Assembly: GCA_965224605.1 (NCBI GenBank)
Contig: CBDCZP010000010.1
Location: 124,001 to 188,000, forward strand
Length of the DNA stretch: 64,000 bases
Direction: 5' to 3'
Origin: HyVt-477 sp965224605
GTDB lineage: Bacteria; Pseudomonadota; Gammaproteobacteria; Thiotrichales; Thiotrichaceae
Positions within the stretch are counted from its first letter, which is position 1; every line of letters begins with the position of its first letter. Below are positions 18,424 through 28,056 of this stretch, one piece after another. The notes beneath the pieces were generated by a model that worked only from the letters and a program-made list of their open reading frames with translations, did no database searches and was not told the DNA's origin. The position numbers were made by a program, and so were the translations under genes.

Positions 18424-18907
18424 ATGGATAAACTAGCGGCAATGAAGCTCTACTGTCAGATTGTAGAAGCAGGACAATTAAGTATCGCAGCAGATCAACT
18501 CAACCTTTCTAAAGGCGCGGTCAGTAAGCAGTTAGCAAAGCTAGAAGCGCACTTGGGTGGTCGATTACTCAACCGCACCACACGACGAATTACGACAACA
18601 GAGGTAGGAGTGGCTTTTTATGATTAACAGCTCATTTTATGCAAACAATGGTAACTTAATCTGTGATGCCCTTGTCCATGGAATGGGTATTGCCCCCTTA
18701 CCTACTTTCATCATCGGCGATGCGATTAGAGAAGGAAAAGCAAAAATCATACTGAAAGATTGGCGACCCAAGACACAAGACATCTCTCTTATTTATCCTT
18801 CCAGTAAACATCTTTCTGCCAAAGTTCGAGCTTTTGTGGATATGGCGGTTGAACATTTTAAACGGGAAGTGAGTGGAAAGAACAAATGGGATAAAGGGTT
18901 ATTATGA
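18424..18907 (+). pseudogene. LysR-family regulator, internally deleted
   Basis: The first 64 codons encode a clean LysR helix-turn-helix (MDKLAAMKLYCQIVEAGQ, SIAADQLNLSKGAVSKQLAKLE, GRLLNRTTRRI). The frame then stops at 18625-18627. A second frame, shifted by one base, starts at about 18620 and carries only the end of the effector-binding domain (LICDALVHGMGIAPLPTFII, then DWRPKTQDISLIYPSSKHLS). A normal member is about 300 residues, so roughly 150 central residues are missing and the two ends no longer share a frame. It lies divergent from azoR-pirin, which it presumably once controlled. Confidence 0.85.
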
Positions 18908-19148
18908 TCACCACTTTCACCACTTTCACAACTATAGGTTCTTCATGCAACCTCGAAAAACCATGAAACTCTGGGCATAATCATAGTAACAACAACCGTA
19001 TTAACAGTGGCTAGTAATTTACCACTGTGCCCAGCGTATAACTGAACCACCATCTTATACATTTATTTTCAGTTCAGCGGGTGGATTTGAACAAATAATA
19101 TGCAAGTGCTAACGTTACTGAAGTTAATAATAAAAAAGGGCTTGTATC

Positions 19149-20300
19149 ATGAATCAACAAATGTTGCGCACCACTAGCTGTGCGTTTTTTCTATCAATGG
19201 GTGTTTTTTATCCTAATCATGTTCTGGCCGACAACTCCATTAGCATTATTGAACCGACTAAAACCACTTCAATACCATCTTCTGCACGAGCTACTGTTTT
19301 AGCACAGCAACAATTTGAACAAGTCCAGAGTTTAATCAAACAAAAGAAAATAGTAGCGGCTATTGCACTGCTTAAAGAATCAGCCAATAACAATCATCCT
19401 AAAGCACTATTTGAGCTTGCCTCTTATTATGAACTGGGTCTTGGAGTAACTAAAAACTACACTTTGGCTATCAACTACTATGAAAAAGCCATAAAAACCG
19501 GCTCATCCGATGCGCGCTTTAACCTTGCCTTGTTGTTGATTAGCCCTGAAGCCGCCATCCATAAAGTACATAATTTAGCCAAAGCTCGAACATTGATGTC
19601 AGTTTTGGCTAAACATGGCGATGTTGAAGCACAATACAGCCTTTCGCTGATGTATAAGGAAGCAAGGGGTAATACGCACTCCGATTTTCAGCAATCCATA
19701 AACTGGTTGCAACTTGCAGCAAACGCTGGACATATTGATGCTGAATTTAATCTGGGTCTGCACTATTTAAAAGGGGAACAGGTAGTAAAGAACATGAGTA
19801 GCGCTTATTTGTGGTTTAGCAAAGCTGCAAAACAAGGCATGCCCAGAGCTCAATTCAACCTGGCTTTGATGCATGAGAAAGGCATCGGCACTTCCGTAAA
19901 CCTTAAACGTTCCTTTAAATGGTACACATCCGCAGCGGTTCTGGGCAATGCAAATGCGCAGCAAAACCTTGGCATTAAATATTTGCTGGGTAAAGAGGTA
20001 GAACAGAATGATAGCAAGGCTAAATCCTTAATAACCCATGCAGCAAAACAACAGCATAAAGAAGCTCAGTTCCTTTTAGCTCGACTTTATCAAACAGGTA
20101 GAAATAGTATTCAAAAAGACCTTCTTAAGGCAGAAAAATGGTATTTACTATCTGCCAAACAAGGGCATCGTGAAGCACAATATCAGCTCGCCGTACTCTT
20201 ATCGACTAAGGGAAATAGTCAACAAGCAGCTAAATACTGGGCTTATCAAGCTGCCTTCGCAGGACACAAAAGTGCTTACTTATTACAAGCGAAGCTTTGA
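19149..20300 (+). CDS. Exported Sel1-like repeat protein
   Basis: A 383-residue protein with an N-terminal signal peptide (cleavage likely after NHVLA near residue 28). From about residue 60 onward it is a chain of roughly eight Sel1-like repeats of about 36 residues, with the recurring pattern A.Y.LG..Y..G....D...A..WY..AA..G, for example AEFNLGLHYLKGEQV and AQFNLALMHEKGIGT. Such alpha/alpha solenoids mediate protein-protein contacts, often in the periplasm or in signalling. No catalytic domain is present. It stands alone on its strand; MITE 1 begins 43 bases after the stop. Function unknown. Confidence 0.85.
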   Translation: MNQQMLRTTSCAFFLSMGVFYPNHVLADNSISIIEPTKTTSIPSSARATVLAQQQFEQVQSLIKQKKIVAAIALLKESANNNHPKALFELASYYELGLGVTKNYTLAINYYEKAIKTGSSDARFNLALLLISPEAAIHKVHNLAKARTLMSVLAKHGDVEAQYSLSLMYKEARGNTHSDFQQSINWLQLAANAGHIDAEFNLGLHYLKGEQVVKNMSSAYLWFSKAAKQGMPRAQFNLALMHEKGIGTSVNLKRSFKWYTSAAVLGNANAQQNLGIKYLLGKEVEQNDSKAKSLITHAAKQQHKEAQFLLARLYQTGRNSIQKDLLKAEKWYLLSAKQGHREAQYQLAVLLSTKGNSQQAAKYWAYQAAFAGHKSAYLLQAKL

Positions 20301-20629
20301 GTTTGATTTATATTTTGATTGGGGTAGCGGATGGTAGTCGTATCAGGGCTGTTCAATGCTACTGACTAGCCCTCCCAAAATAGGGTTTTATCTATGTTTC
20401 TGGTAGGTCGGATAAGGAACGCCATCCGACAAGATGCTGAATTCAAACTGTTTGTCGGATGGCGCTATCGCTTATCCGACCTACCAGAAACGTGTATTGG
20501 TTACACTTGTACGATAAAAAGCTAGCATTGAACAGCCCTGGTAGTCGTATAACGTTTGAAGTAACTTGCAAAACACAGAGCGAGCGGCGTGTTTTTGGCA
20601 AGTTGCCTTGTTATGTGCGTTTTAAAGCA
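20301..20629. other. Intergenic region occupied mostly by MITE 1
   Basis: A 329-base gap between the Sel1 gene and a small membrane-protein gene. It contains the MITE at 20344-20540 with its target duplications; the remaining sequence shows nothing gene-like. Confidence 0.7.
20344..20540. mobile_element. MITE 1, ISAs1-like ends, 10-bp target duplication
   Basis: A 197-bp non-coding element bounded by perfect 18-bp inverted ends CAGGGCTGTTCAATGCTA. The 10 bases GTAGTCGTAT occur exactly on both sides (20334-20343 and 20541-20550). CAGGG ends with 8-10 bp duplications are characteristic of the ISAs1 family. Inside is a perfect 21-bp inverted repeat (20396-20416 and 20471-20491) of the TAGGTCGGATAAG REP type. 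No transposase is present. Confidence 0.88.
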
Positions 20630-20872
20630 TCAGTTAATCAATAAAAGAGATATATAGGGCACTAAAATAAAAACGATTATTAATACCTTAAACATTCCTA
20701 GGTACCCATACGCCATTAATGACACATTTTCTTTTTTTATGTTAAATAACTTACTATGTAATTCACCGATCACATTCTTTAGCGTCATTACCAACACAGA
20801 GCTTAATAGAAGAAGCAGCACATTAATTATTGCCATCCATTTAAAAAGCTCTGTGAGTTGATCGATAGTCAT
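20630..20872 (-). CDS. Small two-helix membrane protein (DUF6868-like)
   Basis: An 80-residue protein from ATG 20872, with AAAGG upstream; an in-frame GTG at 20881 is the alternative. It starts MTIDQLTELFKWMAIINVLL and has two membrane helices, about residues 10-30 and 57-77, joined by a short polar segment with LHSKLFNI and YGYLGMFKVL. The pattern and length match small proteobacterial membrane proteins grouped as DUF6868; I recognise the pattern but cannot verify it. Function is unknown. No close partner on the same strand. Confidence 0.65.
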   Translation of the reverse strand: MTIDQLTELFKWMAIINVLLLLLSSVLVMTLKNVIGELHSKLFNIKKENVSLMAYGYLGMFKVLIIVFILVPYISLLLIN

Positions 20873-20881
20873 TTTTATCAC

Positions 20882-21284
20882 ACCTTTTTGATACGTAATT
20901 AATTAAGCAATATTTGTATTTCACATAACTTTGTATTGTATCTCTTTTACAATGAGTAATTTAAGATATTTGAAATGGGCTATCGGTTCAAATTTATCCA
21001 CTTCTAATGTAGTGTTTTCTCATGCTTTGTATGCTCTTGATATTGGAGCGATGTTTGAGTTTTGGGCAGTCAACGCCAAATTGAGATAATTGGACTCATC
21101 TCACCTTAATCACCTGAGATGAGTTAAACTTCAAAGTTAGCTTACAATCACTCGTCTGGAATACAAGTCCATCACAACCGACAGATACACCCACTCTTCC
21201 CAGATTCTTCGACTGCATAAACGAGCGTCTCGATGTGGTTATACAAGAAGACATCATCAAGCCTCTTTCCCAAAAAACAAATTC
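20882..21284. other. Gene-poor gap with a transposase relic
   Basis: A 403-base stretch. Apart from a short transposase fragment on the minus strand (21137-21199) and an ATCTCA-type hairpin (ACTCATCTCACC / CCTGAGATGAGT, about 21090-21124), I see no gene, RNA or promoter that can be supported. Confidence 0.5.
21137..21199 (-). pseudogene. Relic of an IS3-type transposase (OrfB, rve domain)
   Basis: The minus-strand translation EEWVYLSVVMDLYSRRVIVS followed by a stop matches the conserved strand around the first catalytic Asp of integrase-like DDE transposases of the IS3 group (EGWLYLAVVxDLFSRxVVG). The sequence on either side does not continue the family, so only about 20 codons survive. Confidence 0.5.
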
Positions 21285-22157
21285 CTATTTAACTTCAGCA
21301 ATAGGAATAACTTTCCCGCCACCCATAACTTCTACTCCAGCTTGAGCCCATCCATGCCCATAAACCACTTCATAAGTTAATGGATAAAGTCCTTCTTCTG
21401 TTCTAAACCCCTCATAGGCTTTTTCTAGTTCCTTGAATTTATTTTTCCCCGTTAGCCCTTTATTTCTTTTTGAAGCAGCATTGCTTGCGCCAATATTTTT
21501 TAGATCTTTCATCAGGGCAGTAAGTGAAGTATAGGTAAGGGTAATGGTTTCCATATCAACAACAGGTTGCTGAAAACCGGCTTGCATTAATGCATCCCCC
21601 ACATCATGCATGTCTTGAAAGGTACTGGTGTGTTCGTAGTGATCTACTTTGCTCCAGCTTTCACGTAGCTCACGCAGTGTATCTGGGCCAAAGGTGGTGA
21701 AAGTCAGTAAGCCATTGGGTGCTAAAATACGGTTGATACCCGTGAAAACCTGCGGCAGATCGTCGCACCACTGCAACATCAGGTTTGAAATCACCATGTC
21801 AAAGGTATCATTGTTAAAGGGAAGGGCTTCTGCTGCCGCACAAACCACATTGGGTTTGCGTAACCATTTACGATGTTGAGCCGTTTTTTTCAGCATATTG
21901 ATGGCGATATCAACAGCGATTACTCTTGTTTTTGAATAACGCTGTAACAGATCTTTACTGATATAACCCGTACCTGACCCCAAATCCAAAACCCGTGCAG
22001 GTTTCTGCTTTATATAATCAAGACGCTGTAGTAAACGATCGCCAATTTCTTGTTGTAAAACGGCTACGACATCATAGGTTTCAGCTGCTTTTTCAAAGCC
22101 GTGCCGACGTTTTTTTCTATCCAGTTGAAATTGTGGTGAATCGTCACTGCTTGCCAT
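21285..22157 (-). CDS. bioC: Malonyl-[acyl-carrier protein] O-methyltransferase BioC
   Basis: A 290-residue class I SAM methyltransferase. After an N-terminal RHGFEKAAETYDVVAVLQ typical of BioC, motif I VLDLGSGTGYISKDLL lies near residue 57, followed by AVDIAINML, the AEALPFNNDTFDMVISNLMLQW region and the BioC signature FTTFGPDTLRELRESW. BioC methylates malonyl-ACP so that fatty acid synthase can build the pimeloyl chain of biotin. Its ATG overlaps the bioH stop by one base (TAATG), implying translational coupling. Somewhat longer than the E. coli protein at the C-terminus. The other biotin genes are not in this window. Confidence 0.93.
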   Translation of the reverse strand: MASSDDSPQFQLDRKKRRHGFEKAAETYDVVAVLQQEIGDRLLQRLDYIKQKPARVLDLGSGTGYISKDLLQRYSKTRVIAVDIAINMLKKTAQHRKWLRKPNVVCAAAEALPFNNDTFDMVISNLMLQWCDDLPQVFTGINRILAPNGLLTFTTFGPDTLRELRESWSKVDHYEHTSTFQDMHDVGDALMQAGFQQPVVDMETITLTYTSLTALMKDLKNIGASNAASKRNKGLTGKNKFKELEKAYEGFRTEEGLYPLTYEVVYGHGWAQAGVEVMGGGKVIPIAEVK

Positions 22158-22972
22158 TAAAGACTACCTACCTGACTGTCTATTAATAAAGAATCGCGAA
22201 TACTACTGACAAATTCATCAGGATGCGAAATAAAAGGAGCATGTCCTGCGTTTTTAATAGTTGTAATAGTTGTAAGGATGATTTGTTGTTGATCTCGTTC
22301 GCTCAGGGCAGTTATATCCTCCGCTACTGAAACAGGAACCAGCTTATCAAGCTCCCCAAAAATCCAATGTTGAGGACAGGTGATTTTAGCGTTTCTTAAA
22401 TCTGTATTTTTAAGAAGTAATAAACCGGCTTGTAACACATTGATATCAGGAGGTGTGGTTAAAATATCTTCCCTAAGTCTTTTAACATCTGCCTGAACAC
22501 CCTTTACTCCCATAAACTGTAATGACAAAAACCGTTTTATTGTCAATGCGAAATTATTTTGCAGACTTTCTACAAAACCATCTAATACCTCTGTTGCCAT
22601 AGCATGCGGCCAATTATCTCGCTGGACAAAGCTTGGGCTGCTCGCAACTAATACTAGTGATCGAACGTGATCAGGGAATTGTTCTGCCAGGCGTTGCGCT
22701 ATCAAACCACCGAGAGACCATCCCATCACATGGACAGGTTTAATCGGCATGACCTCATTCAACATGGATATAATAGATTCAACAGTTTCATCAAGACTTC
22801 CTAGATCCATTCCCTTACTCTGTCCATGTCCTGGTAAATCTACCCAAACCACCTGAAAATGACGTTCAAGCTCGGTTTTGACGGGCGACCAAACCTTATG
22901 ATTCATCCCCCAGCCATGTAACACTACTAACGGTTCGCCTTGACCGGAAATATTTGTAAAGACTGTATTCAA
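22157..22972 (-). CDS. bioH: Pimeloyl-ACP methyl ester carboxylesterase BioH
   Basis: A 271-residue alpha/beta hydrolase. The frame starts at TTG 22972, supported by GGAAG seven bases upstream; there is no nearby in-frame ATG. Seen: LVVLHGWGMNHKVW oxyanion region, WVDLPGHGQSKG, nucleophile motif GWSLGG (Ser near 86), the FGELDKLVP acid loop and the NAGHAPF catalytic His. BioH removes the methyl group added by BioC, ending chain elongation at pimeloyl-ACP. First gene of the bioH-bioC pair, divergent from plsY with about 57 bases between starts. Confidence 0.92.
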   Translation of the reverse strand: MNTVFTNISGQGEPLVVLHGWGMNHKVWSPVKTELERHFQVVWVDLPGHGQSKGMDLGSLDETVESIISMLNEVMPIKPVHVMGWSLGGLIAQRLAEQFPDHVRSLVLVASSPSFVQRDNWPHAMATEVLDGFVESLQNNFALTIKRFLSLQFMGVKGVQADVKRLREDILTTPPDINVLQAGLLLLKNTDLRNAKITCPQHWIFGELDKLVPVSVAEDITALSERDQQQIILTTITTIKNAGHAPFISHPDEFVSSIRDSLLIDSQVGSL

Positions 22973-23029
22973 TGCATAGCTTCCACTGTTAAGATGCGCG
23001 TATTCTACATTTTTTAAGCGGTAATATTC

Positions 23030-23653
23030 ATGCCTGATGAAATTCTCCCCTTTATACCCTACATCATCCCTTGTATCTTGGTTGTTTTTGCGTATTTATT
23101 AGGTTCAATCTCAAGCGCCATTCTCACTTGTAAAACAATGGGGTTGCCTGATCCTCGCACCGTTGGTTCAAACAACCCTGGCGCAACCAATGTACTCCGA
23201 CATGGAGGGAAGAAAGCCGCAGCATTCACACTCATAGGTGACATGTTTAAAGGCTTGGTTCCAGTATTAATCGCAAAATTTTCTGGTCTGGATACAACAT
23301 GGATTATGCTCGTTGGACTCGCTGCGTTTTTAGGCCACCTGTACCCTATTTATTTCCGATTACGCGGTGGCAAAGGCGTCGCTACCGCAATAGGCGTTTA
23401 CGTTGGGATAAACTGGTTAGCTGGTTTGATGATGGTGGTGACATGGCTGTTTATTGCTAAAGGTTTGAAGGTTTCATCACTAGCCGCTCTCATTGCTACT
23501 TTACTGACACCCCTTTATTTCCATCTGCTGATGCACAATCAAGCGATTACTTTGGGCATGTGCGTCATTACCTTGCTCATCTTTTGGCGGCACCGCAGCA
23601 ATATTAAAAACATTCTGGATGGAACTGAGAATAAGATAGGTCCAAAGGATTGA
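23030..23653 (+). CDS. plsY: Acyl-phosphate:glycerol-3-phosphate acyltransferase PlsY
   Basis: A 207-residue integral membrane protein with about five helices. Characteristic motifs: YLLGSISSAIL, then GLPDPRTVGSNNPGATNVLR, AFLGHLYPIYFRLRGGKGVATAIG and the C-terminal ITLLIFWRHRSNIKNILDGTE. PlsY moves an acyl group from acyl-phosphate to glycerol-3-phosphate, the first step of phospholipid synthesis. Length matches the family. It is divergent from bioH and convergent with the RND pump genes 35 bases downstream. Confidence 0.95.
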   Translation: MPDEILPFIPYIIPCILVVFAYLLGSISSAILTCKTMGLPDPRTVGSNNPGATNVLRHGGKKAAAFTLIGDMFKGLVPVLIAKFSGLDTTWIMLVGLAAFLGHLYPIYFRLRGGKGVATAIGVYVGINWLAGLMMVVTWLFIAKGLKVSSLAALIATLLTPLYFHLLMHNQAITLGMCVITLLIFWRHRSNIKNILDGTENKIGPKD

Positions 23654-23688
23654 TACAAGTCACAGCTGTTTCCGGCTTTTCGACAGAC

Positions 23689-26600
23689 TCACAGAGATAA
23701 AGCCTTGCGCTTTTCTCTCCTTTCTTTCCACCCTACTCCGATCAAATATAAAGTGGGTATAGTAAACAACGACAACACTGTCGAGAACCCAACACCCCAC
23801 ACAATGGCAGTTGCTACTGGCCCCCAAATTAATGAATGCCCACCCAATCCTAACGACAAAGAAAATAAACCCGCTATTGTCGTCAGAGCTGTGATCAATA
23901 TCGGCACTACCCTTCTTCGTGAAGCAAAAATGATGGCGTGCAATGTCCCCATTCCTTGTGCTTTACGATCGTTAGCGGCTGACATTAAAACAATAGCGCC
24001 ATTCACAGCAATGCCGGCAAGTGCTACCACTCCATAAAGAGTATATAAACTAAGTGGACTCTGCGTTAATAACAGTCCGAAAAGAACACCTGAGAATGCC
24101 ATCGGGATGGTGAAGAGTATGATTGCTGGTTGGAAATAGCTTCTAAACTGTGTCCCCAGAATAAGATACATTAACCCTATACCAATCAAAAAAAGCTTTC
24201 CCATTGCATCAATAGCTTCATTAATATCATCAAGTTGACCAGAGAAGCTAATGTCAATACTAGGATAGTCTGCTTGTAATTCCCCCCAGCCTTCAACTAA
24301 CTTGGCATTCGCAGTCACGGTATCCAGAGTGCATTGGTCGTAGTCTTTTGGCTGATCATTAAACAGTGGATCCATACGACATTTCCAAAAATTTTCATGT
24401 TCCTGCTTAACCAGATCAGCTTCTACGGTAATGGTTCGTCTGAAATTATGATGACGGATCGTACCCACCGATTTTACACGTGATTGAAGGGTAAGTTCTC
24501 TAAGTGGAATACTCCCACCACTTGCTGTAGGTATATGAAAATCCAGAATGGAACCCACATCATTGTAATGCTGTTCAATGGGGCGCAACCTTATTTCCAG
24601 TTTTTCACCTTGATCCTGCATGTCGGCAACGACTTCTCCATCTACCAGTAAGCGAATAGTACGAGTAATGACGGCGGGATTGATACCTGCGCGACGAATA
24701 GCATCATGGTTGAGTTTAAGGGTTAATTCCATTCTGCCTTCACTGGCATTATCAGAGATATCTTTAATACCCCCCATTTGTTCTAGTAGCTTCTGTAAAT
24801 CATTAGAAGCTTGTTGAATGATTTCAAAATCATTACCTCGAACCTTGACACTAATGGGTTTGTTTGTCGGAGGGCCTGAAGCTAAGACCAGAAAGGATAT
24901 ATTTGCTCCCGTTACAGAAACAACATCTTCACGCATGGCATCAACGATATCCTCTACCCTGCGCGAGTTTTTTGTTTCGGGATTAAGACCAATAACAATC
25001 TGTCCATATCGAGTACCAAAATAAGGTTCTATTTCGGTAAACATTTGTCCCGCGTAGCCGACAACAGAACGCGCTTCACCTTCTTCCAGATGTTTTTTTA
25101 CTTGTGTTTCAACTTCAAGCACTTTATCAAGTGTTGTCTGTAACGTACTAGTTGCTGGCATTTCTACACTGACGTAAAAGATTCGTAGGGTGTCGGCAGC
25201 AAAGAAATCAACTTTGACTAAATTAACACCCGGAGCAAGTAGTGAACCAGATAACATGAACAAGCTAATCACAATACCTAATGTGAGTTTCGGCCAGCGT
25301 AAAGAACGCATCAACATCACGGCATAGCGATGACGCAACCAGCGCATTGCTGATGTTCGCCATTGTTGTATGCGGCCGGGTTTACTCATATCACCGCCCA
25401 TCGCAGCGACATGCGCGGGTAACATCCAGAAGGATTCAACCAGACTAAGCAGTAGTGCTATCGTTACGACCAATGGCACCAACATCATAAACTTACCGAG
25501 TATTCCTGGTAACAACATGAGCGGTAAAAAAGCAGAAATGGTGGTTAAAACAGCGGTAGTGACAGGTTGCGCCACTTCTTTTAATGAATCCATCGAGGCT
25601 TGTAATGAATCCATTCCGCGTTGCATACGATAATAAATACCTTCCACCACCACCACGGCATCATCTACCAGCATTCCAAGCACAATAACAACACCAATGA
25701 GCACGGTTACATTTAATGTCTGCCCTATAGCCGAAAGAATCCAGAAAGTACCTGCCAAGATAAACGGGATGCCAATAGCCGTTAAGAACGCGATTCGAAA
25801 ACCCAGAAACAGCCAACAGACAAATAACACCAGCAACAAACCAATCAGAGCATTACTCTGCATAATATTGATCGCTTTTAATGTTTGTTCGGTATTGTCA
25901 TCAACCATTTTCAACTGGATACCGGTTTTGTAGCTCAAGGTGTTTTGTTGGTCAACATATTCTCTTATTTTTTCAACAAGTTTAATGACATTAGTGTCAT
26001 CTTGCTTCATAACGATTAACAATACCGCTGGTTCACCATCTACGCGCACTTCTTGCGTGGCTTTTTTCCGCGCTCGTTGAATGGTTGCCACGCGTGAAAG
26101 CTGTACTTCACCTTGCAATCCAGGAATCGGAAGTTGTTCAACAATGTGCGGATCACTGGTTTTTCCAGTCATTCGTATCAACCAGCTTTGTCCAGCCGCA
26201 TCGACCGTTCCTGCGGCTACATCTTGAAACCAAAGGCGAATGGCATCAGCTACTTGTCCAGGTGTTAGTTTGTAATTTTCGAGTAAATCAGGATCGAATT
26301 GCACTTGTAATTCAGGATCGTCCAAGGCGACATCATCTACCCGGTCGACCCCTGACATCTGCTCAAAGAAACGTTTAATATTACGCGCAGATTTGCGCAG
26401 GTTCTCATCATCAGCAACCGAGGTCACCGCTATCATTGCAGCGGGAAACGCATTGCCTGAAGTCACTTCCAGAATGAGGGTGTCTTCCGTTTCATCCGGT
26501 AACAAGTCTTCTGCGTTTTGTAGTTCGCGCCTTAATTCGACCAACCGCTTATCAAATACCTTCTCAGGTAAATCTTCAAACCGCACCAGCAATGTAGAAA

Positions 26601-26856
26601 CATTCTCTCTACTGCTACTAGAGACAAAACGCATATCTGGAATGCCGTTTATTGCCTCTTCCAGTACATCCGTGACACGCTTTTCCACATCACTGGCACT
26701 GGCTCCTGGGTATAACGTAATGATGGTAATCCAATTAAAATTGATGGTCGGGTCTTGCTGTCTGGGCAAATTTTTATAAGACAACAAACCAACAATTAGC
26801 ACTAGAACAAACAGTAAGTTTGCCAGCACGTGATTTTGGATAAATCGGGAAAACAT
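23689..26856 (-). CDS. RND efflux transporter, inner-membrane pump subunit
   Basis: A 1055-residue AcrB-fold transporter. The first helix (ANLLFVLVLIVGLLSYKNLP) is followed by a large periplasmic loop, then helices 2-6, another periplasmic loop and helices 8-12. The helix 4 motif VVIVLGMLVDDAVVVVEG includes the paired Asp residues of the proton relay. The internal duplication is typical of RND pumps. Substrate cannot be assigned: the sequence resembles hydrophobe/multidrug exporters of the less-studied branch rather than CusA-like metal pumps, as metal methionine clusters are not apparent. It begins 8 bases after the membrane-fusion protein stop. No outer-membrane channel gene is adjacent. 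Confidence 0.92.
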   Translation of the reverse strand: MFSRFIQNHVLANLLFVLVLIVGLLSYKNLPRQQDPTINFNWITIITLYPGASASDVEKRVTDVLEEAINGIPDMRFVSSSSRENVSTLLVRFEDLPEKVFDKRLVELRRELQNAEDLLPDETEDTLILEVTSGNAFPAAMIAVTSVADDENLRKSARNIKRFFEQMSGVDRVDDVALDDPELQVQFDPDLLENYKLTPGQVADAIRLWFQDVAAGTVDAAGQSWLIRMTGKTSDPHIVEQLPIPGLQGEVQLSRVATIQRARKKATQEVRVDGEPAVLLIVMKQDDTNVIKLVEKIREYVDQQNTLSYKTGIQLKMVDDNTEQTLKAINIMQSNALIGLLLVLFVCWLFLGFRIAFLTAIGIPFILAGTFWILSAIGQTLNVTVLIGVVIVLGMLVDDAVVVVEGIYYRMQRGMDSLQASMDSLKEVAQPVTTAVLTTISAFLPLMLLPGILGKFMMLVPLVVTIALLLSLVESFWMLPAHVAAMGGDMSKPGRIQQWRTSAMRWLRHRYAVMLMRSLRWPKLTLGIVISLFMLSGSLLAPGVNLVKVDFFAADTLRIFYVSVEMPATSTLQTTLDKVLEVETQVKKHLEEGEARSVVGYAGQMFTEIEPYFGTRYGQIVIGLNPETKNSRRVEDIVDAMREDVVSVTGANISFLVLASGPPTNKPISVKVRGNDFEIIQQASNDLQKLLEQMGGIKDISDNASEGRMELTLKLNHDAIRRAGINPAVITRTIRLLVDGEVVADMQDQGEKLEIRLRPIEQHYNDVGSILDFHIPTASGGSIPLRELTLQSRVKSVGTIRHHNFRRTITVEADLVKQEHENFWKCRMDPLFNDQPKDYDQCTLDTVTANAKLVEGWGELQADYPSIDISFSGQLDDINEAIDAMGKLFLIGIGLMYLILGTQFRSYFQPAIILFTIPMAFSGVLFGLLLTQSPLSLYTLYGVVALAGIAVNGAIVLMSAANDRKAQGMGTLHAIIFASRRRVVPILITALTTIAGLFSLSLGLGGHSLIWGPVATAIVWGVGFSTVLSLFTIPTLYLIGVGWKERREKRKALSL

Positions 26857-26864
26857 GGATGATG

Positions 26865-27986
26865 TTACTCTAGATCAACTACTTGATTGACTTTTAGCCT
26901 AAAACGATTTGATACGATTACCTGTGTTGTACTCGGTAGACGGGTAAAGGCAGCCTGTCCTTCTTTGGCATCAGGTAAGGGGTGAAATACAGCCTTGTTT
27001 ACCTTGCTGCCTCGCTCAAACACCATGACTCCTAAACTGCCATTGCGTCTAATAATATATTCAGCAGGCAGCATAGATCGTTTCCCTATCCATTCCAGTC
27101 TTCCAGAAAACCCCACCACTAACGCATCGCTTTCGTCGGGTACCAGACGCGCTTGCAAAGTGCGACTTCCTGCCATGACCTCATCAATGACGGATCGGAA
27201 TTTAACCGCTATTTGCTGTTCACCCCGTCTGTAAAATAAACCAGAGGCTTGCTTGGCACTAGCCACTTCCGATGGTGTTAATTCAGCCCTTATTTCTAAT
27301 GCCCTGGTTTGTAATAGCTTAAAGACAGGGGAATTGGGGGCAAGTAACTGCCCCTCACTGACCATCCTTTCGGTAATCTGTCCTGCATAGGGCGCTTTTA
27401 TCTTACAACGTTCAATCGCCAGTTGTGATTGCTGTAACGCGGCTTTTTTTACGGCGATATCTGCTCTGGCAACTTGAGTTTGCAAGATCGACTCATCCAG
27501 TAAGTTTTGAGGAATTGATTTGATTCTGCGCAATTGAAGATTGCGCGTGTATTGTTTAGCCGCCAGCGCTGCTTGAGCTTTCGCAGATTCCAGAGCCGCT
27601 TTGGTCTGCTTTCTAGCAAGCGTATAGTCGTTACATTCAATTTCTAGTAACAACGCATTTTTAGCAACGATATCGCCAGTCTTGACCTTTACCTTAATCA
27701 CTTTTCCTGAGATTTGAGCTCCTAGCACGGCATGATTAAGACTAACTATCGTGGCAGGTGCACTATTTTTTAAAGATATGAGTAACTCAGATAAGTGTTT
27801 TACCGTGACCTTCACGCTGTTTTTTTTGCTGAGGCTCTCTTTAGGGTTTTGTCCTTTCCCGTTTTTTTTCGAGCTTTCTTTCGAAACATCGCCAAAAGCA
27901 ATTGAGCTAAACAGTAAAAGAATTAGTACTAATCCCGTACTATTTAGACCCATACTAGTTAGACGTAGAGAATTAGTTTTATACAT
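26865..27986 (-). CDS. RND efflux membrane-fusion (periplasmic adaptor) protein
   Basis: A 373-residue protein with an N-terminal signal sequence (hydrophobic stretch GLVLILLLFSSIAFG, residues about 18-32). After a basic segment it shows the biotinyl-lipoyl-like half motif ISGKVIKVKVKTGDIVAKNALLLEI, an alpha-helical hairpin (residues about 130-190), and the second lipoyl half IKAPYAGQITERMVSEGQLL, then a beta-barrel. It would link the inner-membrane pump to an outer-membrane channel. First gene of the two-gene operon. Confidence 0.92.
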   Translation of the reverse strand: MYKTNSLRLTSMGLNSTGLVLILLLFSSIAFGDVSKESSKKNGKGQNPKESLSKKNSVKVTVKHLSELLISLKNSAPATIVSLNHAVLGAQISGKVIKVKVKTGDIVAKNALLLEIECNDYTLARKQTKAALESAKAQAALAAKQYTRNLQLRRIKSIPQNLLDESILQTQVARADIAVKKAALQQSQLAIERCKIKAPYAGQITERMVSEGQLLAPNSPVFKLLQTRALEIRAELTPSEVASAKQASGLFYRRGEQQIAVKFRSVIDEVMAGSRTLQARLVPDESDALVVGFSGRLEWIGKRSMLPAEYIIRRNGSLGVMVFERGSKVNKAVFHPLPDAKEGQAAFTRLPSTTQVIVSNRFRLKVNQVVDLE

Positions 27987-28056
27987 AATAGTGAAACCGT
28001 ACAGGGATCAAAAGTGTTTGATCCAGCTTATCTTATATATTCAGAAGCGTAAATCA

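Noticed and set aside
18305..18442. Extended start of the azoreductase
   Set aside because: The extra 46 residues are hydrophobic and not part of the family, overlap the divergent LysR start and lack a ribosome site. ATG 18304 fits the known N-terminus.
24620..26779. Plus-strand frames opposite the RND pump gene
   Set aside because: They are antisense shadows of a conserved 1055-residue gene, with compositions typical of reversed codon bias.
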